Assembly (NCBI GenBank): GCA_051453625.1 | Contig: JBOZIK010000001.1 | Coordinates: 5,874,382 to 5,938,381 of the forward strand | DNA: 64,000 bases | Reading direction: 5' to 3' | Source: Welwitschia mirabilis | Taxonomy: Eukaryota > Gnetophyta > Gnetopsida > Welwitschiales | In this document: positions 32,239 through 44,150 of the stretch, one piece after another | How the letters are laid out: every line of letters begins with the position of its first letter | Numbering within the stretch: position 1 is the first letter of the stretch | The notes under the pieces: generated by a model | What the model was told of the DNA's origin: nothing | What the model saw: the letters and a program-made list of their open reading frames with translations, nothing else | The model's database searches: none | Translations under genes and position numbers: made by a program

Positions 32239-32392
32239 CCTTTTAAGGAATACCTTTTAAGGCATTTGTCATAAAACCACCTTAAAAGGTCTTTTAAAGT
32301 GCTTCTCAAAAAAACTTCTTAAAAGCCAGGCGAAGCTTTTTAAGGTGTTTTTTAAAGAAACGTTTTAAAAGCTTTAAGGCCTTTTAAAGCCT
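32239..32392. repeat. cluster of CCTTTTAAGG-like palindromes
   Basis: In 154 bases the words CCTTTTAAGG (twice), ACCTTAAAAGGT, CTTTTAAAG, CTTAAAAG, TTTTAAAGAAACGTTTTAAA and the near-palindrome GCTTTAAGGCCTTTTAAAGC follow one another. The stretch could fold into several hairpins or one branched structure. It ends just before the conserved gypsy ORF at 32407. Confidence 0.7.
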
Positions 32393-32406
32393 ATATTTCT
32401 AGTAGT

Positions 32407-32673
32407 ATTACAAAGCCTTCAATCCCAAATAATATCCTTAATGTCTCCCATGTTCAATATCAAGCTTGGAATGAAATATATGTTTCAACTTCTTTATATC
32501 ATGAGTTTGATAAGAAATTGTTTTTCCATAAGTTATATGAATCTTTTATCTCTGATGGGGACAATATATCATGTGGTCATGCTAGTCGGAAAAAGCCTTA
32601 TTTTCTTATTGAAAATTCATATCTTGAGTTAAATGATAGAAATATTTTTAAACATTCTATAAGAGCCCTCTAA
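32407..32673 (+). pseudogene. conserved unknown ORF of the gypsy family, copy 3
   Basis: This frame is open for 88 codons without a stop to the TAA at 32671 and runs open further upstream. It reads NVSHVQYQAWNEIYVSTSLY, HEFDKKLFFHKLYESFISDG, SCGHASRKKPYFLIENSYLE and LNDRN. It aligns without gaps to 20911-21130 in copy 1 apart from a few codons. That two mutated copies keep the same frame supports real ancestral coding. I do not recognise the family. Decayed in-frame sequence continues to about 33000. Confidence 0.65.
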
Positions 32674-33042
32674 TCCTTCTTGGTTACTTTTTTTGAGTAC
32701 CTCCTTACATGCATTTTACAATGATACTCATGATTTATAATGTTTTAATAAGAGATTATTTGTCAATGACATTTATTACTTCTTTATCTCTTATTTGAAT
32801 TCTTAAATTTGTACTATTAAACTTTTATCATTTTGTTCTCTCTTCCTCCAATTGATTTCACTCAAAAATCATTGTATACCTTTTATGTTTTATCAATTGG
32901 TGAATATTTGGTTTGGTCCTTATTTTTCTGAGAAAATGCAATATTCTAAGACCATAGCCTTAGGAATAAATTTTTCCTTTTTTCTTTTCAATAAAAATAT
33001 TGAATAGATTTTAAGATGAATAAAATTTGTTTTTAGTTTGCT

Positions 33043-33342
33043 TTGGTAATTTTGTTTTGCTCTTATGTTTTTATGATTTTGGCTTTGGTTTTTATTTTAA
33101 GCAATAAATTAATCTCTAGATGGTTAGGTCCTTACCTTATTGAGAAAGTACATTATAATGGCTCTGATGATATTTCTGACTTAACCACTAAAGACATTCA
33201 GAAATTTAATAGATATAGGTTGAAAATATATAAGCAATATTATGATATAAACATGATAGAAGCACTGGCTTTAGAGGTTCCCCTTACTGAGAAGAGCTTC
33301 TTCCTACCATTGTCTGAATTTTCTCTTAGCTTATTTCTTTAG
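33043..33342 (+). pseudogene. gypsy integrase C-terminal domain, copy 3 (best preserved)
   Basis: An open 99-codon frame contains KLISRWLGPYLIEKVHYNG and the I-Q-K-F-N-R-Y-R-L-K-I-Y-K signature, then NMIEALALEVPL. Compared with the usual SRWxGPFxVxxVxxxGxVE and KVNGQRLKxY of plant gypsy integrases, the fold positions are kept. The N-terminal part before about residue 25 is hydrophobic and out of register with any integrase core. There is no catalytic DDE sequence upstream. Confidence 0.8.
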
Positions 33343-34895
33343 AGGTCTTTATGATATTGCTTGATCATCTTTCAAATATGACTTATGTATTGATTTTATT
33401 TTTATAACTAGTCTTTAACTTGGGTATTTTCCAGTGGTAAAATTAAATAATACAATCTTAATACATTCACACATCTATAAACTTTGTCTTGAAAGAAGAT
33501 GTTTTATTTCTTATGTTCTTCTCAATAATGAAAGTTCTTAGATTGTTGAAGGGTGTTCTTCTTTTTTGTCTTTTATCTTATTACTTTGCCTTTTATCGTT
33601 TTGAATGTTTAATCATATGAAATATTTTTTTATGCCAAAAAAAAAAGGGACATAAGACCATGATGTATTATATTTGAGATAGCTCAAAAACATAGTCACC
33701 ATAATGTCCTACCGCAAGTACATTGGGGTAAATTTTCCCAAGAGGGGCCTTTAGCAATGTAATATGGTAGCTGTGGGAACTCCACTAGGAGGTTACTTGG
33801 CCATGCTTCATGGGTCCTTACTTCTCTGACTATGGTTGCACTCCCCTTATCATGAATAGTGAAATAATAAAAACTTTGAGGCTACCAGATCAGTGGTATT
33901 CCTAGTATCATCAGAGGCATTCCTTATTTTCTAGACTCTTAGTCTTTCCACATAATCATGTCATTTCTAAGGATTCAGGTGTTTGTTTTGATATGTAAGT
34001 AGATGAGTTTATTTTTAAACAACTCCTTGATCTTATTACTTATTGTTTAAAGCATTTGATTTTTTAGCAACTTCATAACCACTGCCTTATCGAATAGAAT
34101 TTTACATATTAATACATTTTGTCGTGCATTTTTAAATCAAGTAATGTTATAATTTCTTCCATAGGAGTCTACGAGGTTAAGATTTAGGTTAGGTATGTTA
34201 TCTTCTTTATGTTACTTTATGTCCATTCTTTCTATTTTCTTTTGTTGTTCCGTTAGTTATTTCAAATTCATATCATTTTAGGACCTTAACATATAATGGT
34301 TTTCTTGCCTAATTTTAAAGAAAGAATTGATTTATTGATTAGATGAGTTTCTTTGCAAATTTTATGTTATTCATATTTAAATTTTCATTATAATTTTTAC
34401 AAAGGCACATTTGTTGGGCACTCATGAATCTACTTCATCCTAATTAGCACATTTTCATTGTTTACACCTTCCATGTTTGTTAGAATCTTCCCCACATTTC
34501 TATTTTTTAAATCTTACATTTCTCCACTCAGCTTGCACCTAATTTCTTAACTGTCAAAATTTAACAACACCCATTGTCCATCTTCTTATCCGAACATATT
34601 GATTTCCATTCTTTACTTCTTTAGCCAATACAGGACATATTATTTTTCCTGAGGAAGGGAAAATATTATTTTTAGGACTTATTTTTATAATTTTTTGAGT
34701 TGTTTTAGAGCTTTTTCGAGAATATTTTTTTGTAATTTTTACTTCATACACATGGTGTGTTACATGTTATTTTGCTATGTGATATGTTTGAGATTATTTA
34801 TAAGCCTATTTTATAAATTTCAAATTGATTTTTTTAAGATAATTTATCTTATAATTATAGTTGTTTACCTGGTTTTTATTAGAAACTAACAAAGT
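33343..34895 (+). other. 3' untranslated region of gypsy copy 3
   Basis: It aligns with 21801-23398 throughout, including the CATGCTTCATGGGTCCTTAC block at about 33800 and GCATATTTTCATT-like words near 34445. No coding frame is defensible; the short open frames on both strands at 34554-34889 are fortuitous. Confidence 0.6.
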
Positions 34896-34910
34896 CTAAG
34901 TGAGAGGCTA
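34896..34910 (+). other. polypurine tract of gypsy copy 3
   Basis: CTAAGTGAGAGGCTA directly precedes the LTR start TGATGCACTACC, as in the copy at 23399. Confidence 0.65.
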
Positions 34911-35984
34911 TGATGCACTACCAAATTGTATGTAATTGATGGGGTGTTATGAGCTATTTTATAAGACATTTATACAATTTTAGATGAAAATCTAAGGATT
35001 TTGAAGAGTTAATGAATGATCACTAAAATACATAATTCTTGATATATTTAAAGGCATTTTAAGCACTTTCTAATACTTATTGCTTTGGAAGAAGATTAGT
35101 AATGCTAGAGTTATATTATCCTGAGTTGGGAAGCTAAGGAGGATTGTCATCCCTAATATTATCCCCATGATAGACAGGATGATAACCCTAGACATGCCAA
35201 AATAGAATTCTAACTAGACTAGAGGTGGGACTAATGGAAGCCTTTTCTAAGGTTATTATTCTCCATGTCATCCCTATGACATGAAGGACGATAAACCATA
35301 ACATATGAACTATTATCACCTTTGTTTTCCCCATTATATAGTTAGGATGATACCTAAAATGGCTAGTTGACTTTCATCCATTTTATGTATTTCTTTCTTG
35401 GATTGAAATGTGTTTTTCAATGTATTTTGGGTGACAGTTTTCCCTTCTAAGTTGTATAAATAAAACCCCCTTTCAACTCTCCTATCCATCTTCATTTGCA
35501 TCAAACATTCTCATGATAGAAGATTGAAGGGCTGAAGATCCATCTCAAGAGTTGCAAAAAGATTTTTCCTTGGTGAAGGACTATGTATACTCTATTAGGC
35601 TTGGTTGATTTGTAATCTAGACAATGGTTCTACTTTAATATAAAACTCTATTTAATTAGTGCATTTTAGTTCTATTATATTTTCATTATGGTTTATATTG
35701 ATCTTCATCTAGCAATAGTCTTATTGACAATATAGGTATTAAGGACAGCCTTTATCAAGGTTGGAGAAAGTAGTTTTATATTTATTTTTCATCTAGGTTT
35801 AGTTGCACTTACATCGCATTGCATCTTTAATATTTTGCATTATTCCTAAGTTTTAGTTATCATATTTTCTAAAAATTAATTCTCATTCTTCTCTTCTAAG
35901 TCTTCTATGGGTTATAACATTTGATTACTCCCATTAAATAGGATTTGAGTAAGATAAGAAGTTGCAAAAATATGCACAACAATA
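34911..35984 (+). repeat. 3' LTR of gypsy copy 3
   Basis: It starts TGATGCACTACCAAATTG and aligns with 23414-24717 and, from about 35250, with 17390-18114. Shared words are GATGGGGTGTTATGAGC, ACATTCTCATGATAGAAGATTGAAGGG, TTTAATATAAAACTCT (possible TATA box near 35636) and TCTTCTATGGGTTATAACATTTG. It ends near AAAAATATGCACAACA. The next element starts at once. Confidence 0.75.
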
Positions 35985-37844
35985 GAGAGAGGTGCCTCTG
36001 TGTTTGCTCTCAGGATCTTCTTAGTCTGTTTGTCTTACTTTTTTAGCTTTGCCATCATTCTTGGAAATTTCCTCATATCTATTCTACTTACCAGCTAGAC
36101 TGTGGTAGATGTCTCGTCTACCTTTTTATAAGCCTCTAAAGCCTTATCTTAGAGAAAGATTATCATCTCTAAAATCTTTTGCATCTTTTCTTCAAACATT
36201 TCATTATTTTCTCTTATGCTGATTAAATATAGAATTGCTTTCTCTAATATATCCTTTATTGCTTTCAATAGTGACTCATCCCCACTAACTTCAACACTCC
36301 TGAAGTTTTAGGATAAGGTTATTCTTAAACCCTTAGAGGCTACTTCTAACTTCGATTTAGTAATGTCATTATTTTCAACTCCCTCCTTAACAACTATGTA
36401 GAAAGACATCTCTACACTACTACTTTCAACTGAGTGATCACATTCTCCCTCATGCTTTTTATCTTTCTCTTATTATAAAAGATTCCCATTTCTCTTATTT
36501 AGAGGAAGTAAAGAATCTCAATTCTCTTCTCATGTAGATCAACATCTCAGGATCCATGGTCTCCTCTATCACCATTAAAGAGTTAAAGAAGAGCTTCTTG
36601 AAATACATTTGGAAAGTCCATAATGAAGAAATCATTTTTGCCAAATGAAAAATAAGAAATGCCTCACTCTGGTTCAATATCTATAGATGATGGATACCTC
36701 CACTTATGCCCTTCTTGCATTACTCATTAAATTTTTCTAAGTTAGTCTTTTTCCGTTTCCCAGTGCATACGACAGGGAACTTATTCAAAGATAAAATAGT
36801 AGAAATGCTTAAATGAGTAAAGATGATGTGGACATGCAAAGTCTTATGAAGATCATGAAATAGTAAGTCAAAGATAGCTACTACAGCTATAACTCCAATG
36901 GCCATATTACCTTTAAGAAACTCATCTCTTTGCACTTCAAAAATTTTAATTCTTATTCATCCTTGTATGTGATATACCTTTTTTTCTTTTTCTATTGGTT
37001 CTTCCATTCTTTCTTCTTTTTTTCATATGGTATTATTTGTCTATTCTTTGGTTAGTATTAAATGAAAAATGCATTTTGCATCATCTTATTTTGTGTCTAT
37101 CAAGCATGACCAAAGAATGTCTTAAGAAAGTATGCATAGGTAATGAAGGATTGTCAATTCCTCTAAAAATAACATCATCCCTTTCTAATTCCATAACTAT
37201 CCATTTTGTTAATGAATTACTAGGCCTTAATCCTTTGGATTAATTCGAGATCCATGAAGGCATGCTTACCTCTACCATTATTGTTATGTAGCATAAAATA
37301 TTATGATGTAAATGATGTTTCTTTTCAATTTATTAGGTATTGCAATTGCTACCACCTAATTAGTAGTATAGCTCCTTGAAATGATAAATTGTTAATAAAT
37401 CGTTGGAGGATAAAGGGAAGCTTAAATTCTCTTGCATGAATCATCGAAATGAAAAAAATACATTACGGTAATCATGATGGCTCAGTCTCACTTGCATGAA
37501 ATCATTCAAAATAATATTTCTTTCTTAATTAAAAATATGAATAAGATAAGAGCATATTAGACATGATGTTTCTTTTTATTGTATATTTCTAGAAACTAAG
37601 GTGATGATTAAAGAACTTAAACTTCTATGTTCTAAATCTTTGAAAAGGAATAAAAAGCTACATTACAATTATTTATAAATTAACATTAAATTCTAATATA
37701 AAAAATTCTATTTATTTTATTTTTTAAGTTTATTTAGAAATCACTATTTTAATATTTAAGTAAATGTGACAGTTAATTAAATAAAACTATTTTACATATA
37801 ATTAACCATTAAGATTTAGAAGTATGAAAATTTGGAGTGCTACA
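35985..37844 (-). mobile_element. unclassified retroelement repeat, copy a, with unknown minus-strand ORF
   Basis: This is copy a of a 1.85 kb repeat, matched at 40598-42434. The right end on the minus strand reads TGTAGCACTCC, a mutated TGTAACACCCC, the start typical of many Ty3/gypsy LTRs. A purine tract (AAGGAGAAGAGAA) lies just outside it. The minus strand encodes, in broken frames, SLTKWIVMELERDDVIFRG (about 37190), RDEFLKGNMAIGVIAVVAIF and DLLFHDLHKTLHVHIIFTHL (36935-36720), and a coiled-coil-like part, AIKDILEKAILYLISIRENN to EEKMQKILEMIIFL (about 36280-36120). I do not recognise the protein. Copy b keeps the same frames. Confidence 0.6.
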
Positions 37845-37944
37845 TTCTCTTCTCCTTAAGAAGTTTTCTTCCTCAGAAACTACTTAATCCATGTCATACT
37901 CTAGCAACAATTACTAAATTGATTAAGCATTGGATCCAAGCCTT

Positions 37945-37957
37945 AGCTCTCATATCA
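37945..37957 (-). other. possible decayed primer-binding site
   Basis: The minus strand reads TGATATGAGAGCT, against TGGTATCAGAGCT of the tRNA-iMet site. It would mark a 5' LTR on its right (from about 37960). I cannot trace that LTR's far end. Confidence 0.4.
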
Positions 37958-39540
37958 AAATATCATGATATAGTTTTTTTGGGTTGGACCTAAAAGCATA
38001 ATGTTTTTTATTTATTAAATAAATTATGAGATAGCACATTAATTTACATAACAATGTTAAACATTGCAGTGGAATAATTTAGGTTATGATTGAGAGACTT
38101 ACCTCTCAGTTACCCATAAAACTCACATCATGTGAACTATGTAATGATAGCTCACCTAACTAATATCATAACCAATCTCTAGGTTAATTAAAAATCTTGA
38201 TTAGAAAAAAAATAATAAGTGTGTAGGTTCTAGTTGAGTTGTTGATTATACCAACATCTAAGGAACCACACCTATGTAATCCTCCTCTAGAGTTTTAGAT
38301 CACATGTAGTTTTATCTTGGACCTCATTCTAATCTTCACCAAAATGCATAAGCATAAGATAGATCAAAGTGATCTATATTATTGGCATGTGATAGTCCTA
38401 GGCATGAAAGAATGTAAGGATTAATGTAAGAACTCAATATTTAGACCAACATCAATAAATATCAGACACAAACATATATACATATGCCTAGTATCTATAT
38501 GTAAAAGTATAGAAGATAGCTAGTCTAGAAATATCAAGATTATAACCTCCAATTCTATTAAAGAATTCTAATGCATGAATGATTATAATACACATGTATA
38601 ATAATATAAATCAGATATATGGGTACCTAAATATACATGTACATAGTGAATCCCCTAGTTAGTTGACCTAAATATCCATTAGTAATCCTCCATCACTAAG
38701 TATAAGAGACCCCCTCTATCTCATTGTAATGCATTGGTTGGAGTTAATGGAAGGGAATATATCATAATAGAATGTTTTAGTAGTAAACACATGAAGAAAT
38801 ACGATTGAGGCACATACATACATATACAAACACATAGATGCCATTTCAACAAGGTGCCTCTTAGCTACTCTTTTTATAACATAACATAATAAATCTAATA
38901 ATACATAAATGTAAAATGCCAAAGAGAATAGCCCATATGCCATTGATTAAGTATCTATTCTTAATAAACTTAAGTTATTAGAAGTAAAAGGATGAAGGTT
39001 GGTAATTAAATGCCTAATTACTCCAATGAACATTATAGAATGATCACTATTATTATATCATATTATGCATAAGATAACAAGTAACTACTTGGAACATTTA
39101 ATTCATATGTATGACCATGTAAGAAATTATGTTTAATAGTACATACCTAGAAAGTGTTAAGAATACTAAAAACAATTGTAATCATTGAGGAATGTACTAA
39201 ACTTACATCATTATATACTATACTATGCATACATAATTACATGAAATCATAAATACAACATACACAATCAAGTTTGTATAATATATCATACATTTAACTC
39301 TTAAATAAAAGATGTTTAAGTAAGAAAATGTGAATATTGTGGTGGTATAACTAGTGGTTACTCTTCCTTCATTTAAAAGGTCATGATAGTTGTAATCTAA
39401 AGGGAAAGTTACAAAGATTAAAATGTTGAGTTTTGAAATATCTGTTGCCCTCCATTACATTTTAAGATATGTCTACCCTTTACAATACAATTTGCAATAC
39501 TATACACATGAGATGACATAATATAAGGTAATATAATATT
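37958..39540. other. AT-rich stretch, possible LTR remnant, no gene
   Basis: If the primer-binding site at 37945 is real, the first part is an LTR. Otherwise nothing is recognised. A minus-strand 75-codon frame at 38716-38943 is hydrophobic and low-complexity, with no support. Confidence 0.4.
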
Positions 39541-39910
39541 ATGCACAAATATAATATACAAATTATAGTTTAATAAAATATAATATAATACATAATACAA
39601 TAATATAATTTAATATATTATAATATACAGTATATAATATAATAGAATTATACACGTATAATATAATATAATATAATATAATATAATATAATATAATATA
39701 ATATAATATAATATAATATAATATAATATANNNNNNNNNNNNNNNNNNNNNNNNNNNNNNNNNNNNNNNNNNNNNNNNNNNNNNNNNNNNNNNNNNNNNN
39801 NATGATCTAATATAACATATCATAATATAATATACTATTATATAATTTTCTATAATATAACATAATGTAATATGATATTATATTATAACATAACATAAGA
39901 TAATATAAAA
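39541..39910. repeat. (AATAT)n satellite-like array with an N gap
   Basis: A perfect five-base ATATA repeat occupies 39656-39730, followed by 71 N and further imperfect TATAAT/ATAACAT units to about 39910. Degenerate units also precede it from about 39541. Open frames here (YIILYYIILYY) are artefacts of the repeat. Confidence 0.9.
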
Positions 39911-40597
39911 TAATATAGTATATATGTAATATTTCTTAAATATATTATAAAACATTTTTTTTTAAAGTGATTCCATGGGATGAATACTCTAAGAAAACAT
40001 ATCATAGTTTGCGTATATATATAAAATAATAATATAAATATGTGATGTAGGATCACATCTAAACATGGTAATATTATAAAGCCTAATTGATCTAATAATA
40101 ATAATAATAATATTGTTCTAATTTCATCATCTTTGCATTTATATAACTTTCAATCTGTAAAGTACTTAAACACTCAAGAAATATAATTCTTATCCTTAAA
40201 TAATAATTAAATAACAATTTATTTCTATGTCTAAAGTCATATTTTAATTATATTTAAATAAATAAATTTAAGTTAAAAATCATGAAACTTGATAACTAAG
40301 AAGACATAGCATAACATAACCATTTTAATGTATGTTTATGTTTCTTATAATAAAATTTAACAATGGAAAAATAAGCATAAACATGCCTAACAAGTCAATA
40401 CTATACTTTTTCAATGTCGCATAATAAGAAATGTTTGTGTTTATTCATTTATAATTGTAGAATCATAAAATTCTAAAATGGATAATGGTTTAATAAATTA
40501 TTAACTATGGAAGAAAATTGAGAAATCAATTGCAATAATGTATCATGCTTTTAGAAATAATAACAGTAACCTAAAATCATGATCATCATATAGCCAT
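39911..40597. other. AT-rich stretch, nothing recognised
   Basis: A run of ATA/AAT trinucleotides at about 40096-40113 is the only structure seen. Confidence 0.55.
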
Positions 40598-42434
40598 TCA
40601 ATAGAGATAGGTTTCTTTGTATTTGCCCTCAGGATCTTCTTAGTCAGTTTGACTTTCTTCTTAAACATTACCATTGCTCTTTGAGATTTCCTCACATCTA
40701 CCATGCTTGCAATCTAGTCTATGGAAGACATCTCGTCATCCTTCTTACAGGCCTCTAAATCCTTTTCTTGGAGTAAGATGATCATCTCTAAAATATTTTG
40801 TATCTTTTCTTCAAAACTTATGCTATTTTCTTTTATGCTACTCAAATCTAGCATTGCTTTTCCTAATAGATCCTTTATTTTTTTCAACGGTGACCAATCC
40901 CTACTAACTTTGCCACTACTAAAGTTTTATGCAAAGGTTATTCTTAAACCATTAGAAGATCCTTTTAAATTTAATTTAGCACTATAACTGTTTTTAACTC
41001 CCTTGTTAACAATTGTGTAGGAAGACATCTCTGCACTGCTGCTTTCAATCAAGTAATCATATTCCTTATTGTACTTTTTATCCTTCTCTTCTTACAAAGG
41101 ATTCCCATTGATCTTATCCTAAGAGAGCAAATAATTTAAATTCTCTTCTCATTTAGAACAACATCTTAGAAAACATAATCTCCTCCATTACCATTTAAGA
41201 GTTAAAGAAGAGCTTCTTGGAATACATTTGGAAAGAACGTGATGTAAAATCCATTTTTGCCAAAATGAAAAATAAGAAATGAATCCCTTTAGCTCAATAT
41301 CCATAGATGATGGAGACCTTCAATTATTCCCTTCTTGCTTTTCTCATTTCCTTTCTCTGAGTTAGCCTTTTTCCATTTCCTAGTGCTCATGACAGGGAAC
41401 TTCTTCTAAGATGGAGCAATAGAGATGTTGAAAGGAGTAAAGATGGCATGGGCATGTAGAACCTCATAAATATCATGGAATAGTGAGTCAAAGATAGCTA
41501 CGGTAGCTATGACTCCAATGGCCATATCACCCTGAAGAATTACATTGCTTTGCATTTCATAAATTTTAATTCTTATTCATTCTTCTATGCAATACACATT
41601 TTTTTTTAATTACTTCTCCTGTTATTTCTTCCTTCCTTGTCATGACATAATTTTATCTATCCTTTAGTTAATGTTAAATGTAAAACATGTTTTATACCAT
41701 CTTCTTCTTGTCTTCTAAGCATGACCAAAGAATGTCTCAGGAAAATATGCATAGGCGATGAATGATTTTCACTTCCTCCAAAAATAACACCATCCCTTTC
41801 TAATTCCATAAATCTCCATTTTGTTAAAGAGTTATTGGCCCTTGATCCTTTGAGTAAATTTTTGATTCATAAAGGTGTTCTTACCTCTATAATCCTTATT
41901 GTGGAGCATAAAATATTGTGAGGAAAATGATGTTTCTTTCTAATATATTAAATATTGAAATTGCTACCAACTTTTTAGAAGTAAATCATTGGAGGAGAAA
42001 GAGGATCTTAAATTTTCTTGTGTGAATCATGGAAATGCATAAAACCCATTACAGTAACCATGGTGGCTCAAACTTGCTTGAATGAAATCTTTCAAAATAA
42101 TATTTATTTCTTAATGAAAATATGAATAATATAAAGAGCACTTTAGAAATGATGTTTCTTGTCATTGTATATTTCTAGAAACTAAAGTGATGATTAATCA
42201 ACTCAAACTTCTATGCTCTAAATGTTTAAAAAGAAATGAAAAGAAATATTACAATTATCTTTAGAGAAACATTAAATTCTAATATAAAAAGATATTTTTA
42301 TTTTATTTTTTTAAAAATTTCATTTAGAAATTACTATTTTAATAATTAAGTAAATGTTATCCTTAATTAAATAAAACTATTTTAAATATAATTAACCATT
42401 GAGATTCAAAAGTATTAAATTTTGGGGTGTTACA
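40598..42434 (-). mobile_element. unclassified retroelement repeat, copy b, with unknown minus-strand ORF
   Basis: This is the better preserved copy of the repeat at 35985-37844. The minus-strand right end is TGTAACACCCCAAAATTT, the classical gypsy LTR start. Translations in order are SLTKWRFMELERDGVIFGGS and SSPMHIFLRHSLVMLRRQEE (about 41810-41700), MAIGVIATVAIFDSLFHDIY and ATP-poor AHAIFTPFNIS (about 41525-41415), then WSPLKKIKDLLGKAMLDLSS, SFEEKIQNILEMIILLQEKD and VDVRKSQRAMVMFKKKVKLT (about 40905-40640). The last part looks like a coiled coil with a basic end. The plus-strand frame at 40721-40987 is its antisense. No RT or zinc knuckle is seen. Identity is unknown. Confidence 0.6.
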
Positions 42435-42865
42435 TTAACTAAGGTTTAACTTAGAGTTAATTTGTAGATAAGGGGAAGGGAAAAGAAAAATATATCACTT
42501 CTTACTAAGAACCTTTACCCTTTTCCTAATCTTTGAATACTTAGAAGAACATTTGCACATATACAAAGAGCCTTTACATTTTCCCCAACATCTTAAAAAT
42601 GTGAATATCAAAAAATAAAAGTTAAAGGTCTTATAATTTTTAAGAAATTAAGATTAATATGCTTATTTTAGAAATGATTAAAAAGATTCCCTCATATTCA
42701 AAGTTTATTAAGAACATGTGCATAATGAAGAGATGCATAAACATAAAGAATGAAGCATTTTTAGCCCAATAAATGAGTGCAATTATCCAAAATTGAGTTA
42801 TGCCTAAGCATAAATATTTAGACTATTTAAGAATAGCTATTACAATTAGAGATACAAACATTAAG
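42435..42865. other. AT-rich stretch upstream of gypsy protease
   Basis: By position this should be the Gag-protease linker of the gypsy fragment that follows, but I see no Gag or zinc-knuckle motif. Confidence 0.4.
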
Positions 42866-43180
42866 CAAGCCTTATTAGATTTCAGAGTAAATGTCAACAT
42901 CCTACTACATTACATGTATAAGGAACTTGGCTTAATGACCTTAAATGCATCAAAATTTAATTATAATTGACTAACAATTCTATGAATTCATCATTAGGAA
43001 TAGTTAAAGATGTAATAATCTAAGTTGATAACTATGAATTCCTGATATACTTCATAGTTTTAGAAATAGATACAACAAAATGCAATCTAGTCTTAAGCAT
43101 TTTAGGAGGACCTTTCCTTGAAACATATAACACCCTGATTAATTGTAGGAATGGTTAAATGATTTGACTTTAAACTTGAA
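42866..43180 (+). pseudogene. Athila/Tat-type gypsy aspartic protease fragment
   Basis: Q-A-L-L-D-F-R-V-N-V-N-I-L-L-H-Y-M-Y-K-E-L-G-L at 42869-42937 matches the retropepsin ALLDLGASVNLLPYSVYKELGL of Athila elements. The active Asp (42881-42883) is kept, but the following residues are changed. After frameshifts come VDNYEFLIYFIVLEIDT and ILGGPFLETYNTLINCRNG at about 43030-43155 (normally ILGRPFLATANAIINCRNG). The enzyme would cut the Gag-Pol precursor. RT does not follow in recognisable form. Confidence 0.85.
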
Positions 43181-44104
43181 TATTTTAATACAATGAAATT
43201 ACTAGATGATCCTACAGAGGTTAATCAGGTTAATGAAATTTATGACTCTAGATGTTCTCCTTGTGAGCCAAATATTTTCTATTATATGCCATCCCCAAGT
43301 TTTAATCTAGTAGTTACAATTCTTTTGAGGCTCTTACAATAAGTCATCCTATGAAAACTCAAGTTTTGCATATGGATGATTTTCTCACAAATACCTCATA
43401 TCATTATCATCATTTCACCATTGTTTTAAGCCTTTGTACACACCCAATCCATTTCCAAACCATCTCATTAAGCCCAAAAACCATCCACTTGACCATTCAC
43501 TTATGAATTTCTAAGACTAATAGACCTTCCTTAATGACTCTTAAATAAAAATCAATTGTAATAAATCTCATCATCACTTAAGTAATAGTTTTTAATTAAG
43601 TTCATTTATGGATTTTTAAGGAAGATTTAAGCTTATTTCAAGTGTAATCATTAGAAGAAACATTTACTCAAGGTCTTCAATTTCAATCAAACTTGCTTGA
43701 CAATGTGGAATTTACCTTTATATATGTTTCTTAAATATAAAGCTTTTCATAAGAACAAGATTTATCTTAACTAGGTTAATGAGCCAATGAACCCTTTAAT
43801 GTGCATAAAAAATAAATGTAAGACGATTAAAAAAATTAATATATTTCTTCTTAATACATATAATATTAATTACTTAATTGGATTTAGTTAACTACATCAA
43901 GGCTAAGAATAATCTCTAATAATGTAGCTATAAAGATCTATTTTATAACATAAAATTGCATTGGGGTTGTAGACACTTACTAGCAATATAGCACTAACTC
44001 CTTGATACATCAACATGCTAAGTTCTATTAGAGGAAATTTCATAATAACTAGATGCTCAATGTGATTCAAAATCTTAAACTAAGGACATATATGCTTATC
44101 AGAA
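43181..44104 (+). other. decayed sequence downstream of gypsy protease
   Basis: It begins with KLEYFNTMKLLDDPTEVNQVNEIYDS, plausible protease-RT linker. The rest has many stops and no RT motif I can defend. Confidence 0.4.
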
Positions 44105-44107
44105 CCC

Positions 44108-44150
44108 CCAAAAAAAAAAAAAAAAAAAAAAAGAGAGAGAGAGAGAGAAT
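44108..44150 (+). repeat. poly(A) run followed by (GA)n
   Basis: About 24 A residues run into eight GA units. It could be the tail of a retroposed sequence on the plus strand or a simple repeat. No LINE or SINE body is recognisable to its left. Confidence 0.7.

Noticed and set aside
38716-38943. 75-codon minus-strand frame resembling a membrane protein
   Set aside because: AT-rich DNA yields hydrophobic frames by chance; no homology, no neighbouring support.
39563-39823. Frame with YIILYY repeats
   Set aside because: Translation of the AATAT satellite and N gap.
40721-40987. 88-codon plus-strand frame
   Set aside because: The minus strand of the same bases gives a coherent coiled-coil-like protein that is also kept in the second copy of the repeat.
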